Shown here: positions 8,012-16,304 of the stretch, piece after piece
Position numbering within the stretch: the stretch's first letter is position 1
Layout of the letters: every line of letters begins with the position of its first letter
Program-made: the position numbers and the translations under genes
Notes under the pieces: model-generated
Database searches by the model: none
Told to the model about the DNA's origin: nothing
The model's input: the letters and a program-made list of their open reading frames with translations, nothing else
Source of the DNA: an uncultured Calothrix sp.
Lineage (GTDB): Bacteria > Cyanobacteriota > Cyanobacteriia > Cyanobacteriales > Nostocaceae
Reading direction: 5' to 3'
Length of the DNA: 42,325 bases
Assembly (NCBI GenBank): GCA_937973965.1
Contig: CALJJQ010000082.1
Coordinates: 1 to 42,325 of the forward strand

Positions 8012-8593
8012 CTACTCCTTCTGAATAATTTTGGCGGGGATTCCCACAACTGTAGAATTAGCGGGAATATCGGTTAAAACCACCGCATTCGCACCAATAT
8101 TCACATCATCGCCAATGGAAATATCTCCAAATATTTTCGCTCCCGCTCCCACATTCACCCGTTTCCCCAACTTTGGTGCTTCCAGGGGACGCTCCAAATA
8201 GCGATTTCCTAATGTCACTCCCTGACGAATAATACAATCATCTCCAATCACGCTGTAACCATGAATGACGATTCCGCTCTGATGCTCAATCACAACTCGT
8301 CGCCCTAAGTCAACCGTATAAGGTAATTCAATTCCATAGGAGTTACGTACTTTTCGATACAACATCCGATACAGAATACTCAAGGGAGCGCGTAATAGCT
8401 TCGATTTAATCCCCATCCGCCAAACCCCGAACCGATGTACTGCCACGGCTCGAAATCCTGGTTTTGTCCAGTCACAACCGTGGGCTTGCCAATCTTCTTG
8501 GATTTGCTGCCACAAATTTAATTTCTGGGTCTCGGATGAATTAACTAATACATTCTGTTCAGTAGGTTCTTCTGCTTGCACCCTCATATCCAT
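8012..8593 (-). CDS. Serine acetyltransferase-like hexapeptide acyltransferase
   Basis: A 193-residue protein with a helical N-terminus and a left-handed beta-helix of hexapeptide repeats (about residues 95-190: GIVIHGYSVIGDDCIIRQG, GAKIFGDISIGDDVNIG, ANAVVLTDIPANSTVVG). It resembles CysE and the acetyltransferases of colanic-acid-type clusters. Between two glycosyltransferases and a Wzc-like protein, its likely job is O-acetylation of the exported polysaccharide rather than cysteine synthesis; this is inference from context. It ends three bases before the GT2 start and carries that gene's Shine-Dalgarno sequence in its final codons. Confidence 0.82.
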   Translation of the reverse strand: MDMRVQAEEPTEQNVLVNSSETQKLNLWQQIQEDWQAHGCDWTKPGFRAVAVHRFGVWRMGIKSKLLRAPLSILYRMLYRKVRNSYGIELPYTVDLGRRVVIEHQSGIVIHGYSVIGDDCIIRQGVTLGNRYLERPLEAPKLGKRVNVGAGAKIFGDISIGDDVNIGANAVVLTDIPANSTVVGIPAKIIQKE

Positions 8594-8617
8594 GATTCAC
8601 AACTTCTCTTTTTAAAT

Positions 8618-8973
8618 AATTTGTAATTTGTAATACCCGCTACGCGGGAAGCAAGCTACGTAATAGCCTGCGGCAACGCTTCGCATACGTAATTTTTAAT
8701 AACCGTTACGCGGGAAGCTAGCTATGTAATAGCCTGCGGCAAGGCTACGCCTACGTAATACCCGCTACGCGGGAAGCAAGCTACGTAATTTGTGATTCGT
8801 AATTTTTAATAACCGTTATGTGGGAAGCTAGCTAGGTAATAGCCTACGGCAACGCTTCGCGTACGTAATTGGTAATAACCGTTACGCGGGAAGCTAGCTA
8901 GGTAATCGCCTGTGGTAACGCTTCGCATACGTGATTTGTAATTTGTGGTTTGTAATACTCGCTATTCGGGAAA
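8618..8973. repeat. Array of interleaved hairpin repeats (CCCGCTACGCGGG)
   Basis: Five or more units alternate CCCGCTACGCGGGAAGCAAG (or the variant CCGTTACGCGGGAAGCTAGC) with TAGCCTGCGGCAACGCTTCG, each bounded by TACGTAAT. Each unit can fold through CCCGC/GCGGG arms. Related single units are at 9072-9161, 29292-29350, 29437-29487 and 38521-38650. The array sits inside the polysaccharide cluster, between the Wzc-like gene and the acyltransferase gene. Confidence 0.85.
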
Positions 8974-9071
8974 AAATTCACATGCCTCCGCACAAAAGCT
9001 ACACCGAGTTAATTCTGAATAGCCTACAGCAGGGTTTTGCCTAGTCCATCCAAAAAGATTTTGAGTTTAAA

Positions 9072-9161
9072 TAATTCATAATTACGTAGTTTGCTTCCCA
9101 TGTAGCGGGTATTACGTAGACGCGTAGCGGCTTGCCGCAGGCTATTACGAATTACGAATTA
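9072..9161 (-). repeat. Hairpin repeat unit overlapping the 3' end of the wzc-like gene
   Basis: The minus-strand reading gives AATTCGTAATTCGTAATAGC, then CTGCGGCAAGCCGC and the CCCGCTAC unit. The repeat starts inside the final codons of the Wzc-like gene and supplies its stop codon. Confidence 0.75.
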
Positions 9162-11301
9162 CCACGACTTCTTCTCTGGGGCTAGCGTAGTAAAAATCAC
9201 TATCCGGTTCATGCTTGACACGGATACCATTGGCAACCATACCTAAAATATTGGCTTCCGAGCGTTGCAGTAATGATTTTGCTGCAGTGGCTCTAGCGGA
9301 GTCTACTACCCCTGGACGAACCACAAACAGGATTCCATCTACCATTTTGCCGAGAATTGCAGCATCGGCATTCCCCTGGAGAGGTGGAGTGTCAAAAATC
9401 ACGTAATCATAGTCTTGGGATAATGTTTCCACAATCGCCATCGTCGCCTCTGAATCAAGTAATGCCAGAGGATTCGGTGGAATAACTCCGGCGGTGAGAA
9501 CTGATAAATTCCCTGTGATGGTCTGTACTGCTTTCGACATGTCATCCTGTCCCACGAGAATATTACTCAGACCCGTGGGGTTGATTCTCCCCCAAAGGTG
9601 ATGTTGACTGGGATTACGCATGTCCGCATCCACTAATAACACTCGCCGACCTGATTGAGCAATGGAGGTTGCTAAATTAGCTGCTACTTCCGATTTCCCT
9701 TCCCCAGCTACGGAACTGGTAATCACAATAGTACGAACTTTTTTATGGCTGATAAATTTCAGATTTGCCTGCAACATTTGATACGCTTCGTGGATGACAG
9801 ACCGGGGGGTTGTGGCCACGATAACGCGGGGGGAGACACCGGCAAATAATTCTTTGGAAAGGTTGCTGCTCACAGGACTGTCAAAGCGGGGTATTAAACC
9901 CAGTAGGGTATAGCCAAAGACCGACTCTGCTTCCTTGACACTCTTAATCGAACGGTCTACTAGATCAATTAAAAATGCTGCCGCAATTCCTAAAGATAAT
10001 CCGGAAAAAACTCCACCGACACCAATTAACAAACTCATTTTGGATTTGGCTGGTAATGGGGGGGGTGCAGCTGCTTGAATGATTCTGGCATTGCCGACGG
10101 TTTGATTCTCGGCAACGCGAATTTCTTGTAAACGGCTCAACAGATGTTCATAGGTTTTCTGAGCCACTCCTAAGCGCCTTTCCAAGTCTCCTTGACGCTT
10201 CTCTAGATTGGGAATAATGGTGGTGCGTTGTCTATAAATTCGGTGCAAATTTGATAGTTCCTGCACCCGACTTGCTAAACCAGCTTGTTGAGCTTGCAAT
10301 TGCACATATTCATTGAGAAGTTTTTCCCTCAGTCCTTGTACTTCTAACCGCTCTGGAGTGGTATTGACATTCGTACCGGAAAATGCGCTCACCCGTTGCT
10401 GAATTAAACCTTGGACTTGGGCTATTTCCTGTTTCAGGTTGAGAATTTTCGGGTGAAACTCGGTGTAGCGCGATCGCTCGTTTGCTAATTGACGTTGTAG
10501 TTTTTGTAATTCGGTAATTGCGTCCTGTACCCCCGGTGTGGAAATATCCACAGCTTGTTCGCTGGATATATTCATTTGCGATCGCAGTTGACCCATCTGG
10601 GATGTAACTTGAGCTAGTTCTGCTTGGGTACTGTTTAATTCGTCGGTCAGCTTGGCAATGGACTCAACGGTGGTTTTGGCTTCTTCTGGTAAATTTGCGA
10701 TTTGATTTTGAGTGCGAAACTTCCTGAGTTCCTCTGCGCTTTTTTCTAACTCCGCTCTTGCTCGTGGTAATTGCTGCTCAATAAATTTCCCGGCCGATTG
10801 GGCTTCTGCCCTGTTACTCTGGATATTACTTTCGACGTAGGACTCCATCACTTGGTTGACAACGGCTGCGGCTAAGTTGGGATTGTCAGAGATATGGGAA
10901 ACCTTCAATACGTCCGTACCCATAACCGGTTCCACCTTGATTTTGAGTAAATCCGGGTCGAGTAACTTGCCGTTGTGATCGCGTAAATTTAATTTGGCAA
11001 TTACTTGCTCTAAAATGGGACGAGACTGCAATACCACAGCCTGGGTTGAGAGAGGGTTAGACTCGTGACGCAAACTCTCTAAAGACCCTGTATTTTCGCC
11101 AATTTTTGTATAGGCTGAAGTCCGATTTGATTGGAATAGTAATTGACCGACTGCTTCAAATTGAGGACGTTGGGTCGAAAGCACAAATCCAGACAAGGCT
11201 GTAGATGCTGCTAATATACCGACTACAACCAACCAACGTCGCCTTAACACTAACCAATATTTGTGAACGTCGATCTCTTCTAGATAGCTTGGATTTTCCA
11301 T
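9145..11301 (-). CDS. Polysaccharide co-polymerase / tyrosine autokinase (Wzc-like)
   Basis: A 718-residue chain-length regulator and BY-kinase of the inner membrane. Order: N-terminal Wzz domain with a membrane segment (about residues 26-46), a long coiled-coil periplasmic region (about 170-400), a second membrane segment near 425-445, then a cytoplasmic kinase domain with Walker A (SSVAGEGKSEVAANLA, about 530), Walker A' (VLLVDADMRNPS) and Walker B (YVIFDTPPLQG). It controls polymerisation and export of surface polysaccharide. The tail has only one YY pair (SDFYYASPREE) before VVVIRNS, fewer than the Tyr-rich tails of proteobacterial Wzc. The last residues and the stop are encoded by repeat DNA. 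The WecG-type gene lies about 70 bp upstream, likely in the same operon. Confidence 0.93.
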   Translation of the reverse strand: MENPSYLEEIDVHKYWLVLRRRWLVVVGILAASTALSGFVLSTQRPQFEAVGQLLFQSNRTSAYTKIGENTGSLESLRHESNPLSTQAVVLQSRPILEQVIAKLNLRDHNGKLLDPDLLKIKVEPVMGTDVLKVSHISDNPNLAAAVVNQVMESYVESNIQSNRAEAQSAGKFIEQQLPRARAELEKSAEELRKFRTQNQIANLPEEAKTTVESIAKLTDELNSTQAELAQVTSQMGQLRSQMNISSEQAVDISTPGVQDAITELQKLQRQLANERSRYTEFHPKILNLKQEIAQVQGLIQQRVSAFSGTNVNTTPERLEVQGLREKLLNEYVQLQAQQAGLASRVQELSNLHRIYRQRTTIIPNLEKRQGDLERRLGVAQKTYEHLLSRLQEIRVAENQTVGNARIIQAAAPPPLPAKSKMSLLIGVGGVFSGLSLGIAAAFLIDLVDRSIKSVKEAESVFGYTLLGLIPRFDSPVSSNLSKELFAGVSPRVIVATTPRSVIHEAYQMLQANLKFISHKKVRTIVITSSVAGEGKSEVAANLATSIAQSGRRVLLVDADMRNPSQHHLWGRINPTGLSNILVGQDDMSKAVQTITGNLSVLTAGVIPPNPLALLDSEATMAIVETLSQDYDYVIFDTPPLQGNADAAILGKMVDGILFVVRPGVVDSARATAAKSLLQRSEANILGMVANGIRVKHEPDSDFYYASPREEVVVIRNS

Positions 11302-11373
11302 AGAGTGCCCCGAAACCTCTTAAGCAATTAAATCCTGTTTTGTCAACTGAAGTCAACGAAATTTTACGTAAAA

Positions 11374-12273
11374 TTAACTGGGATTTATTTTGTCTGTGAC
11401 ATATCTGACTGGCTGATTGCCCAAGGATTCCAATTCATCTGTGAGAACGCGGTTGAGATTTTTATTTAAATTATCTGGAAAACTATAATTATGTAATTCT
11501 TCTAGTGCTAAATCCACATCAGACCAAGGATTTTTGTACAAATGCAATTTTTGCTTGATAACCAACCACAAAAAAGGAACTGCACTTAAAACATAACGCT
11601 TCCACAAACGCCGTGGTTCCATTAGCAAACGATGCAACCATTCCAAGCCAATTTCACTCATCCATTTCGGCGATCGCTGCACACCCCCAGCCTCAAAATT
11701 AATCGTAGCACCAATAGCAAAAAATATTTTCACATTTTCCAACTGATGGCGATACTTAGCAATCCAAAGTTCCTGTTTCGGAGAACCTACCCCCAAAGCC
11801 AAAACCGTAGCACCCGAATTGTTAATTTTCGCAATTATTTTTTGACATTCTGCTGGTGATTTTTCAAACCCAAAGGGAGGAGAATAGGATTCAACAATCA
11901 TCTCTCTTCCTAGTTTTTGGTTGATTTTTTGACGTGCTGTCTCAGCAATTTTCCTAGTATGACCACCCAATAAAAATATTTTTATGCTTTCGTCGTTTTG
12001 GTAATACTCATAAAAAGCTGGAAATAAATCGGAACCAGAAATTTTCTCTTGAATGGGAGTACCAAGAAACCAGGAGACATATTTCAATACCTGACTATCA
12101 CAAACTCGATAATCCGCATTTTGATACACATCATAAAATTCTGCATCCACCTGAAGTTTCATCACATGATCCACATTCGGAGTGAAGACAACTCCACCTT
12201 GACGTAGCTGCTCTAGTAATTCCAGCATCGTCATATTGTTGATGCTGACGTTCAGTAAATTGACTTTCCTCAT
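11374..12273 (-). CDS. WecG/TagA/CpsF-family glycosyltransferase
   Basis: A 299-residue enzyme of the GT26 family. Diagnostic segments are VFTPNVDHVMKLQ near the N-terminus, RVCDSQVLKYVSWFLG, FLLGGHTRKIAETA, and VLALGVGSPKQELWIAKYR near residues 155-173. Family members transfer N-acetylmannosamine-type sugars to undecaprenyl-diphosphate-linked GlcNAc, or act as priming/second-step transferases. Here it most likely acts early in repeat-unit assembly. It is the first gene of the minus-strand polysaccharide cluster, with a 1.2-kb non-coding region upstream that holds a 50-bp direct repeat. Confidence 0.88.
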   Translation of the reverse strand: MRKVNLLNVSINNMTMLELLEQLRQGGVVFTPNVDHVMKLQVDAEFYDVYQNADYRVCDSQVLKYVSWFLGTPIQEKISGSDLFPAFYEYYQNDESIKIFLLGGHTRKIAETARQKINQKLGREMIVESYSPPFGFEKSPAECQKIIAKINNSGATVLALGVGSPKQELWIAKYRHQLENVKIFFAIGATINFEAGGVQRSPKWMSEIGLEWLHRLLMEPRRLWKRYVLSAVPFLWLVIKQKLHLYKNPWSDVDLALEELHNYSFPDNLNKNLNRVLTDELESLGNQPVRYVTDKINPS

Positions 12274-12332
12274 TACTACTATTGAGTAGAGTTAGGTTTA
12301 AAGATTATGATTCACTATCTAAATATAGAATC

Positions 12333-12435
12333 ATTGATTGACTTTTGTAACCAGATTATTGAATCAACCTGAAAATTAGGCCGATATTGATTGACTTTTG
12401 TAACCAGATTATTGAATCAACCTGAAAATTAGGCC
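12333..12435. repeat. Perfect 50-bp tandem direct repeat
   Basis: Two identical 50-bp units (12333-12382 and 12386-12435) are separated by three bases. Each starts ATTGATTGACTTTTG and ends TGAAAATTAGGCC. Within each unit TTGATT and AATCAA are inverted and can pair. They lie 60-160 bases upstream of the WecG-type gene, so they could be operators or a recent duplication. Confidence 0.85.
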
Positions 12436-12824
12436 TATTATGATGATACAATTTTTTCCGTATCTACGTATTTACAGGTATCAAAAGAAAAATTTAGTAA
12501 TCAATCAAGCTTCTATACCCAATACCATTAACTACTAGCCAAGTTACTCTTTTGAGGAGAAACACTTAGGAATGACTACTATGCTCAAGTATATTTTATA
12601 TTAGTGACCGCAGTTCCTGTCAAGACTTGAAATTTTTAGTACTTTCCAAATTTCTCGATTTAAATTAGCTTGACAAACACCAAGTTTGATATCGCTCACG
12701 TTGGATTTGCTATACCGTACGTATAGCTTATTACTTGTGCAACTTAATTACCGATTCCAAAAACGTTTGCCAATCATCCAAATATGGGACACGACATATG
12801 TACAGGATACATATACGTATGTGG

Positions 12825-12844
12825 AGACGCGATATATCGCGTCT
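12825..12844. repeat. Palindrome AGACGCGATATATCGCGTCT
   Basis: A perfect 20-bp palindrome identical to the core at 741-760, here in a different flanking context (ATACGTATGTGG on the left, ACAAAGGAAATCC on the right). Confidence 0.85.
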
Positions 12845-13511
12845 ACAAAGGAAATCCATATGTCACATTCTTTTTTTCAAACGAGTGCGACTCTTTTACT
12901 TTCATTCATGAGAATTTCCTTATCTAGACTGGTAAAATAGCGCGATTACTATTTTATCGGACAATTACAATTACTGAGCAGCCTGCGCAACACGCCAGGT
13001 AAATGTCTTGTCCTACATAAAACATCGGTTAACAATGACGCAGATAAAATTTATAAACCTTATTACTGAATACACCCTGTTTATAAGTTACAGGCAAGTG
13101 ATATAGATTTGATAGCCTCACTATATCTTTAATATTTAAGTATTTTCCAGACCAATATATAAAGTTATCATGTAGATAGCCGCCAAACAGATGAAAAATT
13201 CATAAAGAAGACAAATTATGACTAAAGTTTTGATTTTGGTGTGAAATTTATATGTTGGTTCTTGCCAAAACACCATACTTTGCTAAGGCTGATACCCTTC
13301 AAAAAAAGAGTTGCAGAGTTGGAGTATGAATTTACATGTTGAGCATGGGTAAACAATACTCTTGACTGATTCGTAATATTGTGAATACTCACAGGGATCA
13401 CCTAAAGGCGATCGCGTGAGATCAATCCATACTCCCAATCCGCAACACCCCTATTCCCGATCCAACGGATCGTCTCCGAAAAAACAGTCAGTCAAGGGTA
13501 AAAAACCACCT

Positions 13512-15644
13512 TTAAACCGACCTTGTGAGAATCCGATTACCAGCACTTGGAGCTTCAATTTCCCAATTTGTATCACTGGTTCGTTGATTTAGGAAGAAAC
13601 CACCATCCAACTCAATTCTGTCATTTTGATTCCGACGCATCCGCCAAATAGCAGTTTCATCGGTGGCATAATTACGCCAGAGAATATCGCCAATTCCATC
13701 ACCAGTGAAATCAGCCACACCCTCAATTTCCCAATCAGCAGCAGGAGTAACATTCGGAGTCACAAAATAAGCACCATTTTGTTTAATATCTCCGCCACTA
13801 CTCATTTCCCAAATAGCATTCTCGCCGCTACCATAATTACGCCAGAGGAAATCACCAATACCATCACCGTTGAAATCAACCACCTCTTCTAATTCCCAAC
13901 CAACCGGTGCATCTTCGACAAAATATTGCTTGGTATTATCAATCGAGGGTACACCGTTTGTTGATCTCAATCCCCAGACAGCATTTCTTCCAGTACTGAA
14001 ATTGCGCCAAACGATATCTGCAATTACATCACCCGTCATATCATGCCAACCAGCAATTTCCCAGTTAGTGTCTGGAGCAGAATCAATAAATACGGTTCCA
14101 GCTGAATTCAAAGAGAAGGGATTATTCGGATTCGCGGCATTAAAGTCCAAAGTCCAAATCGCATTTCGTCCAGTATCGTAATTACGCCATAGAATATTTT
14201 GCTTACCATCGCCGTTAAAGTCTTTCGCAGCTTCTATTTCCCAAGCGGTGTCCGGAACTTCCGTAATAAAGTAACCATTCTTCAACTCCAGACCAGCGCT
14301 ACCATTTTGCATTAACCAGATAGCGTTTTTCCCCTCGTTATAATTACGCCAGAGAATATCAAGCACCCCATCATTATCGTAATCGGCAACGCCTTCCATA
14401 CTCCAACCCGTATCTTGCACCTGGGTGATAAATTTGCTATCGGAACCTAAAGTGAAAGGTGTTGTGGTATTGGCTGCGTTGTATTTAATCGTCCAAACAG
14501 CATTTTTGCCGTCATTATAATTTCGCCAGAGAATATCCGGCGTACCATCTCGGTTAAAATCAGGAAAATTCAATGGATTATTAGCACCAAAGACCAGATT
14601 TGCCAAACCTCTAGTTTGGGGTTGGGTTTCATTCGCGAAACCACCATATTCCACAATGTAACCTAGGGGTTCAAACTGGGGGATAGTTGTGTAATCGCGG
14701 TCATCGGGAAGGTCATTCCACTTCCCACGGGATTGTCCCTTGTCGATACCGTCATTCCCAATCATGTGAGCGTATGATTCATTCCCCCCACTATTATTGG
14801 GTTCCGGGTCATTCAGAGTACGCCAATTTTCGTATCTACCTTCTACAGCTTGACCACCCTGTCCTTTCGGACCACCTGACCAAAAGATAGTACCCGCTTC
14901 TGGACCTGTGACCCACTTCCAGGTGTCGGGTGTTTCAACGTCATTTGCACCAATCCAACCATTACCAGCTAACCGTTGTTGAATGAAGTCCTGTTCACCT
15001 TGGTCAGTAATCGTCGCGAGATAACCTTGGAGTCCGAAGTAATCACGACCATTAGCTGCATTGTTGGCATTAGTCCAGGAAATACCACGATTATTCACAA
15101 ATTCGTAGTAGTGACCATTGGGTGCGTAATAAATCGGACGACCTAGGGAAAATTCAATCCCCCGTCCCTGACCTTCTTGGGCGTTGCTATTGTTGTAGGT
15201 GACAGATTTGAGGGCGTTTTCATACTCCAAATTCGTGGCAGTACCTGTAAAGGATAATACACCAGTTGTGGGATTGTATGTCCAATTTATTGAAGTCCCA
15301 ATAGTACCACTATTTCCCGTTTGACCGCTAATCCCTAAACTCTCTGTGGTGGGGTTAACCGTACCGGAAATAAAGACATTGGCAGCATCTAAAGTACCTC
15401 CGTCTGGATCAGCGATACTTAAATTAGGGGCTATAACTTGAGCAGTACCGTCAGGGTTATATCTATTGGGAGTGCCGATATTTAAAACAGGTTGAATACT
15501 TCCGGTGGATGCAGCTACTGGGTCAGCAGCAGCAGAATAAGAAAGGTTTTCCTCGAAGACGGATGCAGGTGTCAGGTTGGTAGTAAAACCACTTAGGCTA
15601 TCTAAGCGACTTTGCTGTTTTGGAGATAAAACTCGATTAGACAC
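13512..15644 (-). CDS. C-type lectin and FG-GAP-type repeat protein
   Basis: A 710-residue modular protein, probably extracellular or cell-surface. N-terminal about 160 residues: a beta-rich, cadherin/VCBS-like segment (GTAQVIAPNLSIADPDGGTL). About 170-335: a C-type-lectin-like domain (GHYYEFV, GYLATITDQGEQDFIQQ, NGWIGANDVETPDTWKWV, KWNDLPDD). About 358-700: six repeats of the form DxNxDGxxDILWRNYxxGxNAIW. The aspartates suggest calcium-binding blades of a beta-propeller. There is no classical signal peptide; in cyanobacteria such proteins often leave by type I secretion. I keep the GTG start because GAGGA lies about nine bases upstream. No transporter is adjacent. One repeat (DMTGDVIADIVW) departs from the DGxxD loop. 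Confidence 0.82.
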   Translation of the reverse strand: MSNRVLSPKQQSRLDSLSGFTTNLTPASVFEENLSYSAAADPVAASTGSIQPVLNIGTPNRYNPDGTAQVIAPNLSIADPDGGTLDAANVFISGTVNPTTESLGISGQTGNSGTIGTSINWTYNPTTGVLSFTGTATNLEYENALKSVTYNNSNAQEGQGRGIEFSLGRPIYYAPNGHYYEFVNNRGISWTNANNAANGRDYFGLQGYLATITDQGEQDFIQQRLAGNGWIGANDVETPDTWKWVTGPEAGTIFWSGGPKGQGGQAVEGRYENWRTLNDPEPNNSGGNESYAHMIGNDGIDKGQSRGKWNDLPDDRDYTTIPQFEPLGYIVEYGGFANETQPQTRGLANLVFGANNPLNFPDFNRDGTPDILWRNYNDGKNAVWTIKYNAANTTTPFTLGSDSKFITQVQDTGWSMEGVADYDNDGVLDILWRNYNEGKNAIWLMQNGSAGLELKNGYFITEVPDTAWEIEAAKDFNGDGKQNILWRNYDTGRNAIWTLDFNAANPNNPFSLNSAGTVFIDSAPDTNWEIAGWHDMTGDVIADIVWRNFSTGRNAVWGLRSTNGVPSIDNTKQYFVEDAPVGWELEEVVDFNGDGIGDFLWRNYGSGENAIWEMSSGGDIKQNGAYFVTPNVTPAADWEIEGVADFTGDGIGDILWRNYATDETAIWRMRRNQNDRIELDGGFFLNQRTSDTNWEIEAPSAGNRILTRSV

Positions 15645-16304
15645 TGGTTAATTCCTCGCAGAGATTAAAAATAGTTTAATTAGGGCGCTTGTCATGGTTT
15701 GGTTTTGATTTGCTCAACCAATCATCCAATCAAACGCGGTTTTGATAGAAGACCCTGAACTTCTCTGTAGCCGTTAGGATGTTGCAAAGACGGTTGAGCA
15801 TGATTTCCGATTTACAACGTTTGTCAAAAATATGACTTTGACGGAATGACAATCATACTTAAGTAGATACCTAAGTAGGGAGAATCAATTTACTGCCATT
15901 GAATGTTATTTTGCCTAAAAAACTTAGCCAGTTACATATTTAAGCACATTTTTAATGAAATGTAACGTTGGCGACCTTTGGTTTGAAGATGAAAAAAATA
16001 CTTTTTAAACTAGGCTTAATATCAGTACATACTAGCAAAACCTATATCCGTCAAAGGTTTATTAATCAAAGGATAATGTGATTTATTTTTCTCAGCTTGT
16101 TGAATTTGCGGGCTGATAAATATTGGAGCAAGAATAATCTTACATCCCGAAACGTTGAAATCCTGGTGAATTGTTACCTTTGTATTAGGACATGGGCTAA
16201 CAACGGGAAGGCTTTGCCAAGGTTCCAAGTCTAGCAGACAGTGTTAAAATCGTAGCTTTCACGGCTGCGAATAGATTTCGCCTTACACATCCACGAATCT
16301 AAAC
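15645..16304. other. Divergent promoter region, no gene
   Basis: A 660-bp gap between the minus-strand lectin gene and the plus-strand substrate-binding protein gene, so it should hold both promoters. The sequence is AT-rich with a short direct repeat (TAAGTAGATACCTAAGTAGG at about 15861). A 68-codon minus-strand ORF (16022-16228) has no recognisable features and I do not call it. Confidence 0.45.

Larger units (their letters stand above)
12274..13511. other. Long non-coding region upstream of the polysaccharide cluster
   Basis: About 1.2 kb with no convincing gene. It contains the 50-bp direct repeat at 12333-12435, a palindromic repeat at 12825-12844 within a larger repeat (about 12740-12890) related to 19082-19180, and AT-rich DNA. 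It separates two minus-strand genes, so promoters for the polysaccharide cluster must lie in its left part. An 84-codon plus-strand ORF across the palindrome is not protein-like. Confidence 0.5.

Noticed and set aside
12572-12604. 10-codon mini-ORF after GAGGAG (MTTMLKYILY)
   Set aside because: It could be a leader peptide, but it is on the strand opposite the downstream operon, lacks a PatS-type RGSGR motif and is easily a chance occurrence.
12686-12940. 84-codon plus-strand ORF
   Set aside because: It runs through a palindromic repeat, has odd composition and no ribosome-binding site.
16022-16228. 68-codon minus-strand ORF upstream of the substrate-binding protein gene
   Set aside because: No family signature, no clear ribosome-binding site, and it lies in a divergent promoter gap.
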